Assembly: GCA_008931825.1 (NCBI GenBank)
Contig: QXVZ01021401.1
Coordinates: 1-45,918, forward strand
Direction of reading: 5' to 3'
Origin: Phallusia fumigata
Lineage: Eukaryota; Chordata; Ascidiacea; Phlebobranchia; Ascidiidae
Length of the DNA: 45,918 nucleotides
Below are positions 1 to 12,183 of the stretch, piece by piece. The first letter of the stretch is position 1, and the number at the start of each line of letters is the position of its first letter. The notes under the pieces were generated by a model. It saw only the letters and a list, made by a program, of their open reading frames with translations. It did not search any database and was not told the origin of the DNA. A program made the translations under genes and the position numbers.

Positions 1-2342
1 GTCTTCGAATAAAGACGTGCAAGAAATTTTTTTTGCTTCATGTAGTCCAAATTCTACACAAATACAGCAACCAGCATTAGTAATCCTGTTTACATGAGCA
101 AATCGAATTATCAAATTAATGCAAAATGTATGACGTCATGGGTCTGATTCGCTGAAACGTAAATTTACATGTCCAGCCAAATGACGTTTCTCGTTTGTAT
201 CTTCGCGCAAAAACGTGTGTTGTTTGCCCAGCATAACGATTAGTGGCACACAGTTTTTTTTTGGTTTTTTAATCGTACATACGTTTTAAAGGTCACGAAA
301 TCAAGCAAATAGCTTTGGGTTTGTTTGTAGCAGCTATAGCAGTTGCGTTCGCAAGATATAGGTTGAAACAACCTATTGGTTTCTACAAACTTTGACAGTT
401 TATTACTGACATTTTAAAAGCAGCAACGTCCTCAAAAATCATCGCAAAATAGTCGAATAGTTGGTCTAAGGGGATTTTTTGGTTTAATTGTGCACTTTGT
501 TTGTCTTATGTGTACATTTGTTTTTTATTTTGATTGTCTTATATTGGTAACCACAAACGACTGCATCACGCCAGAATACAAAACGTTAAGTTTATGGTGA
601 AAAAGACGAGACAGCTCTAGTAACGACACAAACAAGTTCATACCAGCTCATCCAACTACACAGTGTAAAATATAACCAACAACAGATATCGAAAGCATTG
701 CATGCAGACCGTATCGCTCTTGAAAAGATTTTAACGTTTCTCTTTACGCATCCGTTGTTGAAGCCTCCAGCTAAAGAAATATTCTGATTCAATTCCGTTT
801 CAAGTGGTTGCACTTTGTTTTGTGTCGCGTGAGGAATAAAACTACGCTGTTTACAAAATAGGTACCATTTAACAATAGCTGAAAGACAAGGTTTAGCTTT
901 AACATATCCATTAAAATGTTATGTGGGAACCAAAGATAAAAAAGGTGGGATTTAAGTGAGGCATAACAAGAGATAGTTTCGGAATCGGTATACAGTATTA
1001 ATAATCACGAAGTAAAAATATTTTAGAGCAGTGATTTCCAACGTGAGGAGATATTGTATCATTTAAAGTTGTTTTTCAAGTTTTAACTTTGTGACATTGC
1101 AGTTGTAATACAAAAGAAATATAAGCATTAATTCTTGCACATGTTCAACTCTTATTCATTTTTTACAGTTTAATTCAGGATCATAGCCCAGTCGCACATA
1201 CAAATTAGCTTATAGCCAACACGAGAGAGCAACAACTAATTTACGCCATTAATATTTCAAGGGTAGGGATACCAGCGAAAGCGCTCACATTTGTTATTGC
1301 GAAATGAATTGCATCGAATTGCCTGCTCGGAGCAATTTTTGTCTCAATATTTTTGTACGACGTTAACACATTTTTACAACACGCTGAACGCAAATATAGC
1401 CTTTTAAGATACACAACTCGTTGTTATTAAAGGCAGCAAACCGGATTTGTTGTCTATTTTCGCTTGTGGGCTCTCACGATTTGACCTCAAGTGGTTCCGT
1501 TGACTATTGTCTCGCTTTTTAATTTATTTTTGATGCTTTTGTGTTTTTTTGGGGGTTCGATATTAGTGAGGTTGTGTGACGTTTCTGCGAATTTCGCTAC
1601 TGTTAAAAGGCAGTAAAACATTTGTCACAAAAATTCGACAGATTTTGTGAGGAAAAAGGAGCTTTTAATAAAAGAGGTTTACTACATGCAATTATTTCAA
1701 AGCAGCAAAAGGCCTTACCACGATGTTGTACATATTAGAATGGTCACCGCGAAAATTTCTAAGGGGTGCCGAAATAAAAATGGGTATTAATCACTGTACT
1801 GAAGAATGATGATAGNTAGCTCGCATAGACGTTACGTTTTATGGTCGGTTTTTTATTTGCAACAAAACATTTCAACTGATTTGTGGAATAAAAATTGTTA
1901 AAACTGATTATTAATACGTGTATCTCCTCATGGGAAACCTGTAGAGATGCATTAGAATTTTATAGTTATCGCTACGTTTGTAGTGAAAGAATTGTGCATG
2001 GAGTTTTGACAGTTTTCCCATTCGTCGTTGTTGATTACAAAACCTCGTCAGGAATAACCACTTATCATAAGAGAGGACGTGTATTTATTACTTGCTTACA
2101 TCTAGATTATATTGGATAGTTTTACTTGATGCCCGTGATTGACCATTACTTGCATTTTTATTAGCTTGGTTTCAAGTCAAAGGCGTACTTATAACGGAAG
2201 GCTATACACGGCGTACGATTCTCCGGATTTAGATAAAAGAAAACTTGTCTTTCATCGCTCGCTTCATTTTAATAACATTTTTATTTCGCACAGGATTGAG
2301 AAAGTTTTTTGGAATAAAGTGTTCAAATTATTGGTTTTAACA
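1..2342. other. AT-rich intergenic sequence, no supported gene
   Basis: No reading frame here looks protein-coding; the open stretches are short and AT-rich without domain-like sequence. A single n at 1816 marks an assembly gap; unlike the two other gaps I see no duplicated flank. One perfect TGACGTCA palindrome lies at 131-138. Near the right end, an acceptor-like pyrimidine tract ending in AG at 2292-2293 precedes the next gene's start codon by 49 bases, so it could be a 5' UTR splice site or a trans-splice acceptor. Confidence 0.6.
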
Positions 2343-3558
2343 ATGAAGAGTTCTCTTTTTGCAACTATCTTACTAATCATTGGAATTATTGTCGGGAACA
2401 CAGAAGGTAAGAAACAGATGAAACCTGAATATATAACTGAATTTATCAGCATTGATATTGCCACCCGTTGTAATACTGTGGTACTGCGGTATATTGTTTT
2501 TTCCCGCGGTAAAAGCAGTGATAATTATCTATTGGTGTCTAAAGTCTATTTCCAAATTACCGGAACTTGTTGTAAGGCCCTATTCCATGTGCTAGAGGAC
2601 TTCTGAAAATCGCAATTACTTTTGATAAATGTTTTATTATTAATGTAACTTCTTCTATCAGAGTTTAAATATCACTGAAACGTAAAATCGCCAGATATTA
2701 CGTGGCTAAAGAGCGGATAAGTTTTTGTTGCTGCGAATGTCCACAACAAATTTTGTTTGTAATGTCAACTTTATGATTTAATGCACGAACGAAAAGTAGG
2801 CGAAACGTGATAAAAATAAATGTTATTTTAAATTTACAAAAAAATACAAATCAAAACTAGCGTTTATCAGTCAAATCATTTTTTAAAATCCGATGTGAGG
2901 TGATTGGAATGAATGCAAATGCTGACGTTCTTTCGGTGACCTGAAAAAAACAGTCGGTATCATAAGCGAGTTTTTCGATCCCGTTTACAACCAAAATGTT
3001 ATTCAATTCCCGCAAACGCTTGAATCCTTTTGTAGTGATAGAGAGACATTTAAAACACGCATGATTTAAAACAATTGATTGACCTATAAACTATTAAAGA
3101 AGTGTGGAGATAAACCTGTCAACCGACTTTTTCCAGCGAATACCTGTACAGTGGAATGTCCACCTGATACAACCTGTTCGGGCCAAGAATGCCATTGCCT
3201 GCCCGGTTTTCAATGGAACGATCCATCTGAAAAAAATTCTTGCATCGAAATTACAACCGTGTCTACAACTGTAACTGAGGCTGCGACATCAGTTCCCTTG
3301 ACTACTGCGCCGTCCACTTTTACGACGACGTCTACCGAATCTTCGTCTAGTGCGACACCCACCGCTATGATGAACTCAACGACGACGTCTAGCGGAAGTG
3401 AAGTTGTGCACCATTTTGGATTTTGCGACAATACGCGCAGTGTGTGCATCGGCATAATTGCCGGAATCGCGCTTGGGGCGCTCTTGGTGTTGGTTATTTT
3501 AATTGTATTGATCGCATATATTGCTAAACACTCCCAACGCAGAGATTATATTGCATAA
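2343..3558 (+). CDS. small type I membrane protein with EGF-like module and Thr/Ser-rich stalk (2 exons)
   Basis: Exons 2343-2406 and 3137-3558 join in phase 1 (donor GAAG|GTAAGA, acceptor TTTTTCCAG|CG) to give 161 residues. Residues 1-21 are a signal peptide with an Ile/Leu core. Residues 25-57 carry six cysteines (25, 29, 35, 40, 42, 57) spaced like an EGF module, including the C-x-C-L-P-G-F signature. A Thr/Ser-rich, probably O-glycosylated stalk follows (about 58-112), then a transmembrane helix (about 126-151) and a ten-residue basic tail ending RRDYIA. The start has A at -3 and no competing upstream ATG in frame. AATAAA at 4123-4128 is a possible polyadenylation signal, giving a 3' UTR near 0.6 kb. 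The architecture suggests a mini-mucin-like surface protein. I do not recognise a named orthologue, and a further exon inside the 730-nt intron cannot be excluded. Confidence 0.72.
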
Positions 3559-6500
3559 GGATTTATGTTTTGTTGATTGGACTTCTCTAAGGGGAATACA
3601 ATCGAAAATTTGTTTGCGTTGCTGAAAAACGCAGGTTAAATAGTTGTAACATTTTTTTACGTAATATCATTACTGATGTGCATATTACTTGTTTTAAAAT
3701 GACATTGGACGAATGCTGACAAATAATTTGTACACTACCCTTTAGTGATTTTTTTACTCGTGGTTTTCTGAAATTCACTGTGTGTGATTCCACCTTGGTC
3801 TGGCGTACCCTTAGATGCCTGGAAAATGGCAGCCCTGGACTGACCTTGTAATGACTTTGAACCCCACCGTAGGCAAAATATTTAGCTTACACCTTTCCTA
3901 ACGAAAATGTTTAAAAAATTGACTCCGATTCGAAATTACGCTCCTGCAGGCATGACGTATACTGTGATTACACTGTTGTAAATTGTTTTTCATGCTTTAA
4001 TATACCTATGAGGCGTCTATCTCAAAAAAGTCTTTTTCGACAAATCCAAGTTTATCATCTATTTTACCACTTGAAGCACAATAGATTCATCAGGTTGAAT
4101 TGGAATTTTTAACAATTAAAATAATAAAAAGGTCAGCCTTTACCATAATCCGTGTGTTCAAAAGTGCCCAGGAACCACAGAACTGTCCTTTGATGTAACC
4201 CGAGTTTTTTCTTAAACGTCAGTGGGAGAATACAAATGTTTTCACGCTGCAGACCTTGTCGCCTTTCTTTCATCTTGGCCACATCAAAAGGGCATCACTT
4301 ACATGCCTCTCGTCTGCTGCGGCCCGCCTTGAGCAGGCGCATATTTTCGCAGCAGGGTCATACTTCGCCTGTCCTTGATGAGGTAATGTTGGGTTTGTGC
4401 GACCTTCAAAGAAAAACCATCCTTTGAACTACACAGCAAAGGAATGATACTCAATAAAACGCCTTAATCACAACAATGGTTTGGACAGGCAGTCAGCAAT
4501 TAGCAGATCGAGGTTACGTGAGACTAATGTTGTGTTTAATAAGATTACCAGTGAAAACGCATTGAGGGAAATCCGTTTGCCATTCGTTGTTAAGACTGTT
4601 GGTACTGTTTGTGTACGCGTGGTTGCTGTTTGTCTAAACTCTACAAGAGTATTAGAATATGCAAGATCGTTTTCTGTTACTTTTGATGTAAATGTTTTAA
4701 AGTTTTAGTAGTTGACAGTGTCCAGGGGCCACTTTTAAAATCAAGAAAACAAAAGTTTTGAAAGTGTATCAAGGTTTGTTTGTTAAGTTGGCGTTTGTGT
4801 TTCGTTTAGAGTAGGGGCTTCCAACTATTTCAGCTTCACATCGTGCTATTACAGAAAAGGTAAAAGCAAGATAATACACAAACGTTGAGTGCAAGTTCGA
4901 AATCTTACACTCAAAAATGCTTCTTTATCGTTTTTTTTTAATTTTTACCAAGCGGGCAACACATAGATGGTTCCGCGGCCCGTTTGTTACACGCTTTTCG
5001 TTTAAAGACTAAATTTGGTCGATGTTGGACGTATTAAGATAATGACACTATGACGCCAACGAGAGATTTAATGGGTGAGTCTCTTAAGATGCGACACAAA
5101 TAGTGTTTCGGAAATTAACCAATATTCACGGTGTGGGCTATTAGGTTTGAGATAAGTTTTTTTAAATAGAACTAATGCTAAACCTAAGTCATATTCTTTT
5201 AATTGTACCAAACCGCAAGTATCGGAAAATTTTTCCGCATAAACGAAAAAAAATTAACGCAGGTTAGGGAAATTCCCAAAAAATCGTGTCCTTTTGCGGT
5301 TCTGCTTTTTTGGGTGACTAAGTCTAAGAGAAAATATCTAGTAGGATACTTAACACGCAAGAACGTCGCCACGGGTAATAGATGTGGTTGTGCTTTGCAT
5401 AGTTTGACTGTAAAAAATGGGTTTCGATGCCCAATATTAAAGCTGAACGAAAGGTTGGGGCAACCGCCTTGGCTTCTAGTGTTTACTCGTGAAAACACGT
5501 TCTGCGGCGTTACTTGATTCGGTCGTCACCAACTTAGAGAAACTGATAACTCAAATAAATAATATTCGAGCAATTGCTATAATTCAGGGAGACAGTGGAT
5601 GTCTTCTACTTGCATAAATTATTTTTTTTAACCTAGTGCACCCTAATTGCCACGATGTTAACCAATGGGTGGCGCTATTACGCAGTTGTACGTTTTCACG
5701 CAAACACGAACATTTTTTAGTTGTATTTTTTTATGTTAATCCACACCAATTGTTTAAAAGCGGTTAAAATATCTTGTAATTACCCTAGTTAGATGATTCA
5801 GTTTGTACAAGTCCATCATTTTTTTTTTGGAATGCCTGTAACAAAGACTACAAAAGTTAATCTTTCTTTTGTGCTCAAAATAGAATTCAAATTTTTAGGA
5901 GCGACAACGACCAGTTTAGCCTTGCTAATTATAAGCCACATTCGGTTAAAAGCTATTGCAAAGCCGACAATTGCCGTTTCACCAATCTACTGTTGTTGTC
6001 CATCCGCTGTAAAATTGTCTGACCTCATGTGGTCCCTGGGCACGCATAGTTACACTTGGGTGAACACCTAAGCCATTCCTATAGAATTCGTTTATTTCTG
6101 TTCTGTTCGGAGATGAACCGAACCAGTTATTTACATTTAACGCATTTGACTGACATTTTAACGTGTAGTTTTCAAAAGTCAAAGGGAGACGTTATGTTCA
6201 AACCAGTCTTATGAAGCATGTAGAGACTAAAATTGGACCGTGTTTTTATTTTATTGTATTAGTTTGATCGTAAGTGGTCGTTAAACCGCGTTGTCTGTAG
6301 GCCCTATTTTGGATCGTTTTTAAACGTGCAGATTTCTATCAAAAACCGGGCTCATTTGTCGAAAACCAGTGGTAACTAAACAATCGGTGTCTTACTTTGC
6401 AAAGGGTAAGCGTTTTTAATTCGGGAAAATCATAAAAAAAGATACGACATGGCGAGAACCTGACCGAATGGTTCGAGGATCTTGCCTCACAGACGTGAAC

Positions 6501-9500
6501 CCTGATCGTAACTCGTATCTGGCAGCGTCCTAGATTCAAGTCTTGTGAAAACTAAAATAAAAAACGAAAAGACTTCTAATCGCATTTTGTTGTGTCCCGT
6601 TATGTAAACCATTAATCCAAGCATGAGGAGTACGACCAAACGCTAAACACATATATTAACGCACCTAAAATAATAAAAGTTTACGGACATAAATGCCGTC
6701 AGAAAAAAAATAGACGCGCTTAATATTTAATAGTCATGAAGTATTTGACTTCGCTTATCTTGTTCATTTATATGTGTTCATATTTACACTTCTTTTTTCT
6801 TTCCTGTCTAGTTATTCGCAGCAAAAAACTGAAAGACTAAGTTTCGATTCCAAAGTGACAACTTTAGTTTACGTTACGAATTATATGAATATAAAATTTT
6901 TAATTTGTATTTTCTCTTGCCTGATTTAAACTCACTTGTGTAATGTCTAACTTACATAGTTCTGTTTCAACGGTATTCTTTGGATTGGAAACTGTACGTA
7001 GACAAATGTGTTTTTTCTGTCGTTTAAATACTTGAGAAAATAATATAATGACAAGTGCCAATTTATACAAACCACTGTTACAATTTAATCAGCTTTTTAC
7101 ACAAGCCTAAATCCGGATCGGCCCTTAAATCAAACAGACCTTACCATTCATGTTTGAATGCGACAACAAATTCCCCGTTGACTTGCACCGAAATAAGAGG
7201 GGTTTCATGGCGACCAACAGACATTGCGACATATTTTCGTCAATTTGCGAAATATTAGCTCGTCATCTTCCCTGGAGAGTGTTCGTTGCTCTTCTCAGGA
7301 CGCAGTCATCGTGGCGAGATTCCTGAGCGCATGTCCGGTAAGGTCCGGGCTGCTTTGCATTCCTGGCCGTGTTAAGATCGCCGACCTATGTGATGAACGA
7401 ATTCCGGCGAACGATTCTGCCGTGAATCGCTTTCCGTCTTCTCAATTACTGCCTCAGAGTTTTTCTAAAATGGTTTCACTGCTTAAAGTTCACTTACCGT
7501 GTTTTTATCGCGCGGCTGAAGAAAAATCGATGTTTTTTTATTTTGTTTTGCGAGAAAATGCTGCTAAATTCGGCTTTAGTGTCGGTATGTGCATCTTTTT
7601 TTGGTTAACTCTCTGTTTCGGGTTTCACTGGGTGTGAAACTTACACTAATTTTTTTTAGCCGAAAGTGCAAAAATTAAAAAAAAAAACGACTACATGAAG
7701 AAGGATATTGATAAATACCTTACGTTTCGCAAAGAACATGTTGATTTTTAATTTAAGATGTCAATTAAAGGTGATTTCATTTAAGAGAGTATTTTGATAG
7801 TTTCCATCATGCCCCAGGCCGCATTTAATCAAAAGAGAAAAACTCGCTGCTCAGTTTTCGCTAAAACTGTTTGATTAGCTAATCCGCCTGCTGAAACGGA
7901 ATCGTATAAGGCCCGAACAAACAAGTCAATTGGTGACACAGAGTTAATTGCTGATGCAACGCCGCAACAAAAGCACACTTCTTGTCAGTTGTGGTCTCTT
8001 GACAGCTTAATTTCTTTGCGGATCCTTTTTATTTCGCTAAACCTCGCGGTCTTGCTCGGCCAAGACGCCGCCAAACATTAATCGGGTTGCGTCACTCCGC
8101 AGCTATTTCTATATTGTTTGCCCAATGTGCTGTGAGCAAATATCAGATTCCTAAACTTTATTGGTGCCAATTGCGGATATACTTAAGTGATTTCGCACTC
8201 AGGAAATTCGACCGCACAAGAAAAACAAATTTTAAATTATAATTCAGTATCGACGATATAAAAATAGCTTTTTTGAGAAAATGTGTCTTATTGCATTTAC
8301 CAAAGATTTTATCTGTGGTAATGGGGTCGTAGTATTGGCTAAATCGCACTATATTCTTGAACATGAAAAGTCATAAAAATTGGCTTTACACACGTATATG
8401 TTCGGGGTAAATAAGTTACAGAAAAATGTTGATGTTTAGAATGCAGGGATGACTGTGTATTAAGTTAAAAGCAAGTTTTTTAATTTATACTTTTGAATTG
8501 TTTGCGTCTTATTTTTGTACTAATAACGCAAACGGCAACTAACTTATCCCACTACTTCATACAAACATCGCTTGCAGAATAATTTTTAGCAACTGGTGAT
8601 TGTTGCTCAAGCCAAAGCAAAGCGTCATTTCCCACACCAGGATCAACAGCAATATATTCTTCCACGCGCTTTTATGTCCCGACCTAATTGGCCATTACAT
8701 ACGAAACAGGGCATTGGGTTACGTCGCATGTCTGTTATTAAATCCGCGTCTGTTTGCATTTGGCCCAGGCCGCCATCGCACGTCACGCCGCGCGTAATCA
8801 ACCAGTAGCACGGCAGAGTTTCATTTAGTCAGCGAGGCTTTATGGCTTCTGGATCGTCAAAAGATTAAGATCGTGAGCAAATTCGCTGAAAGGGTTCACC
8901 AGCGGCGGTGTATTTGTCTAAACTGACCTGCGCGGCAAACTCTGTGGCCACTCGATATTAAATTTGCACTTAGGTCAATCGCGGTCCACAATTTTCTGCA
9001 TACGAGAGGGCCATTTTTGTTTTTTCTGGCTGTTGAAATAAATTTATTGCGTATAGTATATGAATACTGCCTCGTTTTATTACTGCCCACGGTTTCGAAT
9101 TGTGTTGGCCTTTAACAACGTTTCGGCCTTTTTTAAATTCGTTGCATCCACATCCGTTCGATATTACTTCAAAGTGTATGAAATGTCACATTGGCAAACT
9201 GCATAAAATCCAAGTTAATTTATTTTGTATTAACATCAGATAGATCGGGAGATTGCCTCAGTGGCATGTTTTTGGCAGATCGGCGCGGTGGGGTTTTCTT
9301 GCGGATCGTGATGTAATCCTGTTCGACGAAATTACCCACTTCAAACGAATGTTGGTAGAAGTGGCGTGCATTATTCACGAAGACGAAAGCCCGTAATTTG
9401 GACCACTAAAGCCTTCCTCTCGCGGCCTCGTCAAAAGTAGCCGCATTGGTACTTCAGAAATATTTACAATCGAAGGTTTCGGATTTTTACATAAAATCAA

Positions 9501-9589
9501 TCTATCTAATTGGTTAATACAAGAACAGTCATGGTCTTATGAAGTTATAGGTTTGCGACGCTGCTGCGTTTGTGCATAAACAAGGGCCA
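3559..9589. other. intergenic region with weak coding-like islands only
   Basis: No gene is supported across this 6 kb. Several AT-rich stretches of 60-137 open codons occur on both strands, none with recognisable domains. Two islands deserve a note. At 4236-4382, 49 codons start at an ATG in good context, are rich in Arg/Ser/Leu like a mitochondrial presequence, and end at GATGAG|GTAATG. At 7260-7360, a CpG-rich stretch lies between an AG and a GTAAGG. Neither connects to a further exon that I can find. The rest looks like unique, AT-rich spacer. Confidence 0.5.
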
Positions 9590-10200
9590 TTGTGACGCTT
9601 AATGTCGAGTTCGCGGCGCGCCTTGGCGTTCTTGCCTGTTTACCGCGGAAGTTGATTTTGATGTGGCGAAGAATCGCGAGCGCGTTTCCCTTTAATCGGT
9701 GCGCGCGCCGCCGCTCAAGCGCACCACGCATGCGTACGCGCCCGTGTGTGTGCGCGGGCAAAGCTGACTTCAAAGCGGTCGCGCGCACTTCAAAGGGCGA
9801 AGTTGCATTCCGCTGCCGCGTGAGCGTAAAGGCGCGGCGGGGAATAGAAGAGCGAGGGCCCGGGCGCAAGGGAGTAAGTCAAGAAAGGGCGGGAGTCTCT
9901 CGGGCGAGCGAGTGTGTGATTTTAACGAGTGCTGATCGAGAGGCCCGGGGCCTTGGCTCCTTCGTTTCGCTGCGCGATTCATGCGGGCAGAGCAACAATA
10001 CCCAGAGATCTGTGGCAGCGCCAGTTTTGGGCAAGCAGGTCCGCGGTCGGACGTTTCAAACGCGCGCTTGCGCTCGGTAAGCTGTGGTGTACACCTCGTT
10101 GCACGGCCGCCGATCGGGATTAAAAAAGACTGCGGCATAAACTTAAGATGCGCCGATCGTTTTTGTGACTTGGCGCAGATTTGGAAGTGCATTTGTTATG
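9590..10200. promoter_or_regulatory. CpG-rich block upstream of the Nkd gene, possible promoter or enhancer
   Basis: Base composition changes abruptly from AT-rich to strongly GC/CpG-rich, with runs of alternating GCGC near 9700-9760. Two TTCAAAG words, matching the TCF/LEF core, sit 20 bp apart at 9769-9775 and 9789-9795; others lie at 9168-9174 and 10330-10336. Open frames of up to 162 codons cross the block on both strands. They have low-complexity Arg/Ala/Gly composition and are best explained by the scarcity of stop codons in GC-rich DNA. The block lies 2 kb upstream of the Nkd start codon. A regulatory role is inferred from composition and position; the transcription start site is not visible. 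Confidence 0.4.
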
Positions 10201-12183
10201 AGGAGTAACAGACTAGAACATGTGTAGCGCTCATAACTTTACGTTTTTGGCAGGCTTGGACTTAAAAATAGCATCGAGTTTGAAGCATAGTAAGCAGTCT
10301 GTTTTGAAAAACAGAATATTTAGGTCGTTTTCAAAGGCGAAGTCACAATATCAAGGTTTAGTCAACAAAGATTGTTGATTGTTTGTTCGTTCAAAACACT
10401 TGTAATGCACTCGACTGCGCTACCGATGCCAAGAGGGCTAATTGAAAGCGGTAGTACGCAATTTGCGGTGGTCCGCCGTGTATACTTAGCTTCGTTAAGA
10501 AATACACAGGCGAGATCGTGAAACCGATTTCAGGCCTTTAATGTTGCGCTACGTTGTAATCGAGGCATATTCGCTTAAAAATAGGCAGTTGAAAGATGTA
10601 ATGCCACGCTCCGGTAATTGTGTAATCAGCGGCCAGTAGACGTGGTTCGCCTTGGTCGTAATTCGTCGCGCTGCCCTCTAATTGAAATGGTTTTGGCGAC
10701 AATCAATGCGGGACCGTGGGTGGCAGTTAGCAAAGGTTTTGAGCGTGGTTTGTTAGAGATCAGCAGTGAAGAACCGATTGCTGTGTGGCATCCAATTATT
10801 GTCATGTTAAAACAGAAGTTGCGATGAGAACATTTCCGATTTTGGGGTGAGAAGAGCCGGTCGTGAAGCTAGGAACAGGAAGGCGATGACACAAAGGCCT
10901 CGGTTGTCAAACTTGTATTTCGGGGCACCAAGGTTTGCTTAACTTGTTCAGTGGCAGTAGTATTACGTCAAACCTGAAGACATTGCTTTTTGGACAACAT
11001 ACGTGAGCAGTCATGTTAAGGAGAACCTTGGTGGTTTAGTAAAAGAGCTGAACATTCTATGGCGAGCGACGTGGTATCTCCTTCAAACATCATGTCCGCC
11101 TGCAAACGAGGACTTGATTAAATCAGTGATGGAATGAATAGAAAAGTGGCAGACATAATCCCAACTGGCCTACTGTCCGCTCCCAACGGCCACCAGCGCC
11201 TTGCCAGATGGTGCCGAGCCATCGGCGAGTACGGCGACCAGTTCGGATCTTCATTTTAAAAAATCGATTCAGCCAATGAGAGTTTCTGCACTGTTTTGTT
11301 CCATATAAATAAGTTATAACATTTTGACAGTACTTGCAAGTATGGTTCCATTTTCAAGTTGGGCGCAGATTAGTGGGTATTACTGGCTGCTTATCGTTTG
11401 TAGTTAGCCATGATATCAATTTACTAGCAGAACCGACTGTTTTTAGTGAACTCGCTGGATAGTCCGGAAAAAAAGTTTACAACTATTTCAAAAATATTAC
11501 TGTTTCTTTAAAAAAAAAACGCTAAGATATGTTAGGTACACGTACTATGCCTTTCCAAGAGCAACCGAGGGGAGTCAGTTGATGTAGTCGATTGTCGCTG
11601 TCGCCAGGCACGGCGTCTGGAAAGGGATTTGCCGGGAACGATCGTTAGGGATGTTTTTACTGCGGCCGTGCGATTTGGGAGCGCAAACGTTCCGAGCTTC
11701 CGTCTTGGCGCTGCTGGGCGTCCGCGACGTCACTGTGCGGCGGCCGGTGACCCCGATTTAGTGGTCAGTGGACATTGTCTGAGCTTTCCAGCTGTATACC
11801 AGTAAATGAAATTGGGTCCTAAAGTCACGTTGCTTGCCTTTCCTGTTAATTTCTTCCATTGAGTTAGCACTAGTTTCCTTCGAGGTCGAGGATACTTTGC
11901 GCAAAGTGCCAAAGGTGCTTACTGGTTTGTAACAATTTACTGGAATTTGCGAATTGATTTGTTTTTCGAATTAACTTTTGCTTTTATCTTGAGGCAGCAA
12001 CTTACTGTGACTTTTTTTGACAGCATTAACGCGCAGAGTGTGTATCGATTGTTATTTATTATATTCAAAGTGCTTTAAATGCCTACACTGCTGTACGGGG
12101 CCCACCGCCAGGATTCTTCCAACTGAATGGCGCCTGTGCGCACATGGATTTACAGTTAAGAAAATTTTGGACATACCGTAACT
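10201..12183. other. Nkd upstream region with a short 41-codon frame resembling a retroelement fragment
   Basis: This stretch precedes the Nkd start codon and probably includes its 5' UTR. A second GC-rich patch lies at about 11580-11760. At 11134-11259 an ATG-initiated frame of 41 codons contains the string RLARWCRAIGEYG. This loosely resembles the R-x-A-R-W-x-x-x-L-x-E-Y-x-F segment near the end of Ty3/gypsy RNase H domains. It is far too short for a firm call, and I see no reverse transcriptase or LTR around it. Another TTCAAAG word lies at 12064-12070. No other gene is supported. Confidence 0.35.

Noticed and set aside
5199-5517. Overlapping open frames of about 100 codons on both strands
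   Set aside because: AT-rich, no domain, no splice partners, and both strands open at once.
9592-10192. Open frames of 140-162 codons on both strands in the CpG-rich block
   Set aside because: Both strands are open at once and the translations are low-complexity Arg/Ala/Gly-rich, as expected where stop codons are rare in GC-rich DNA.
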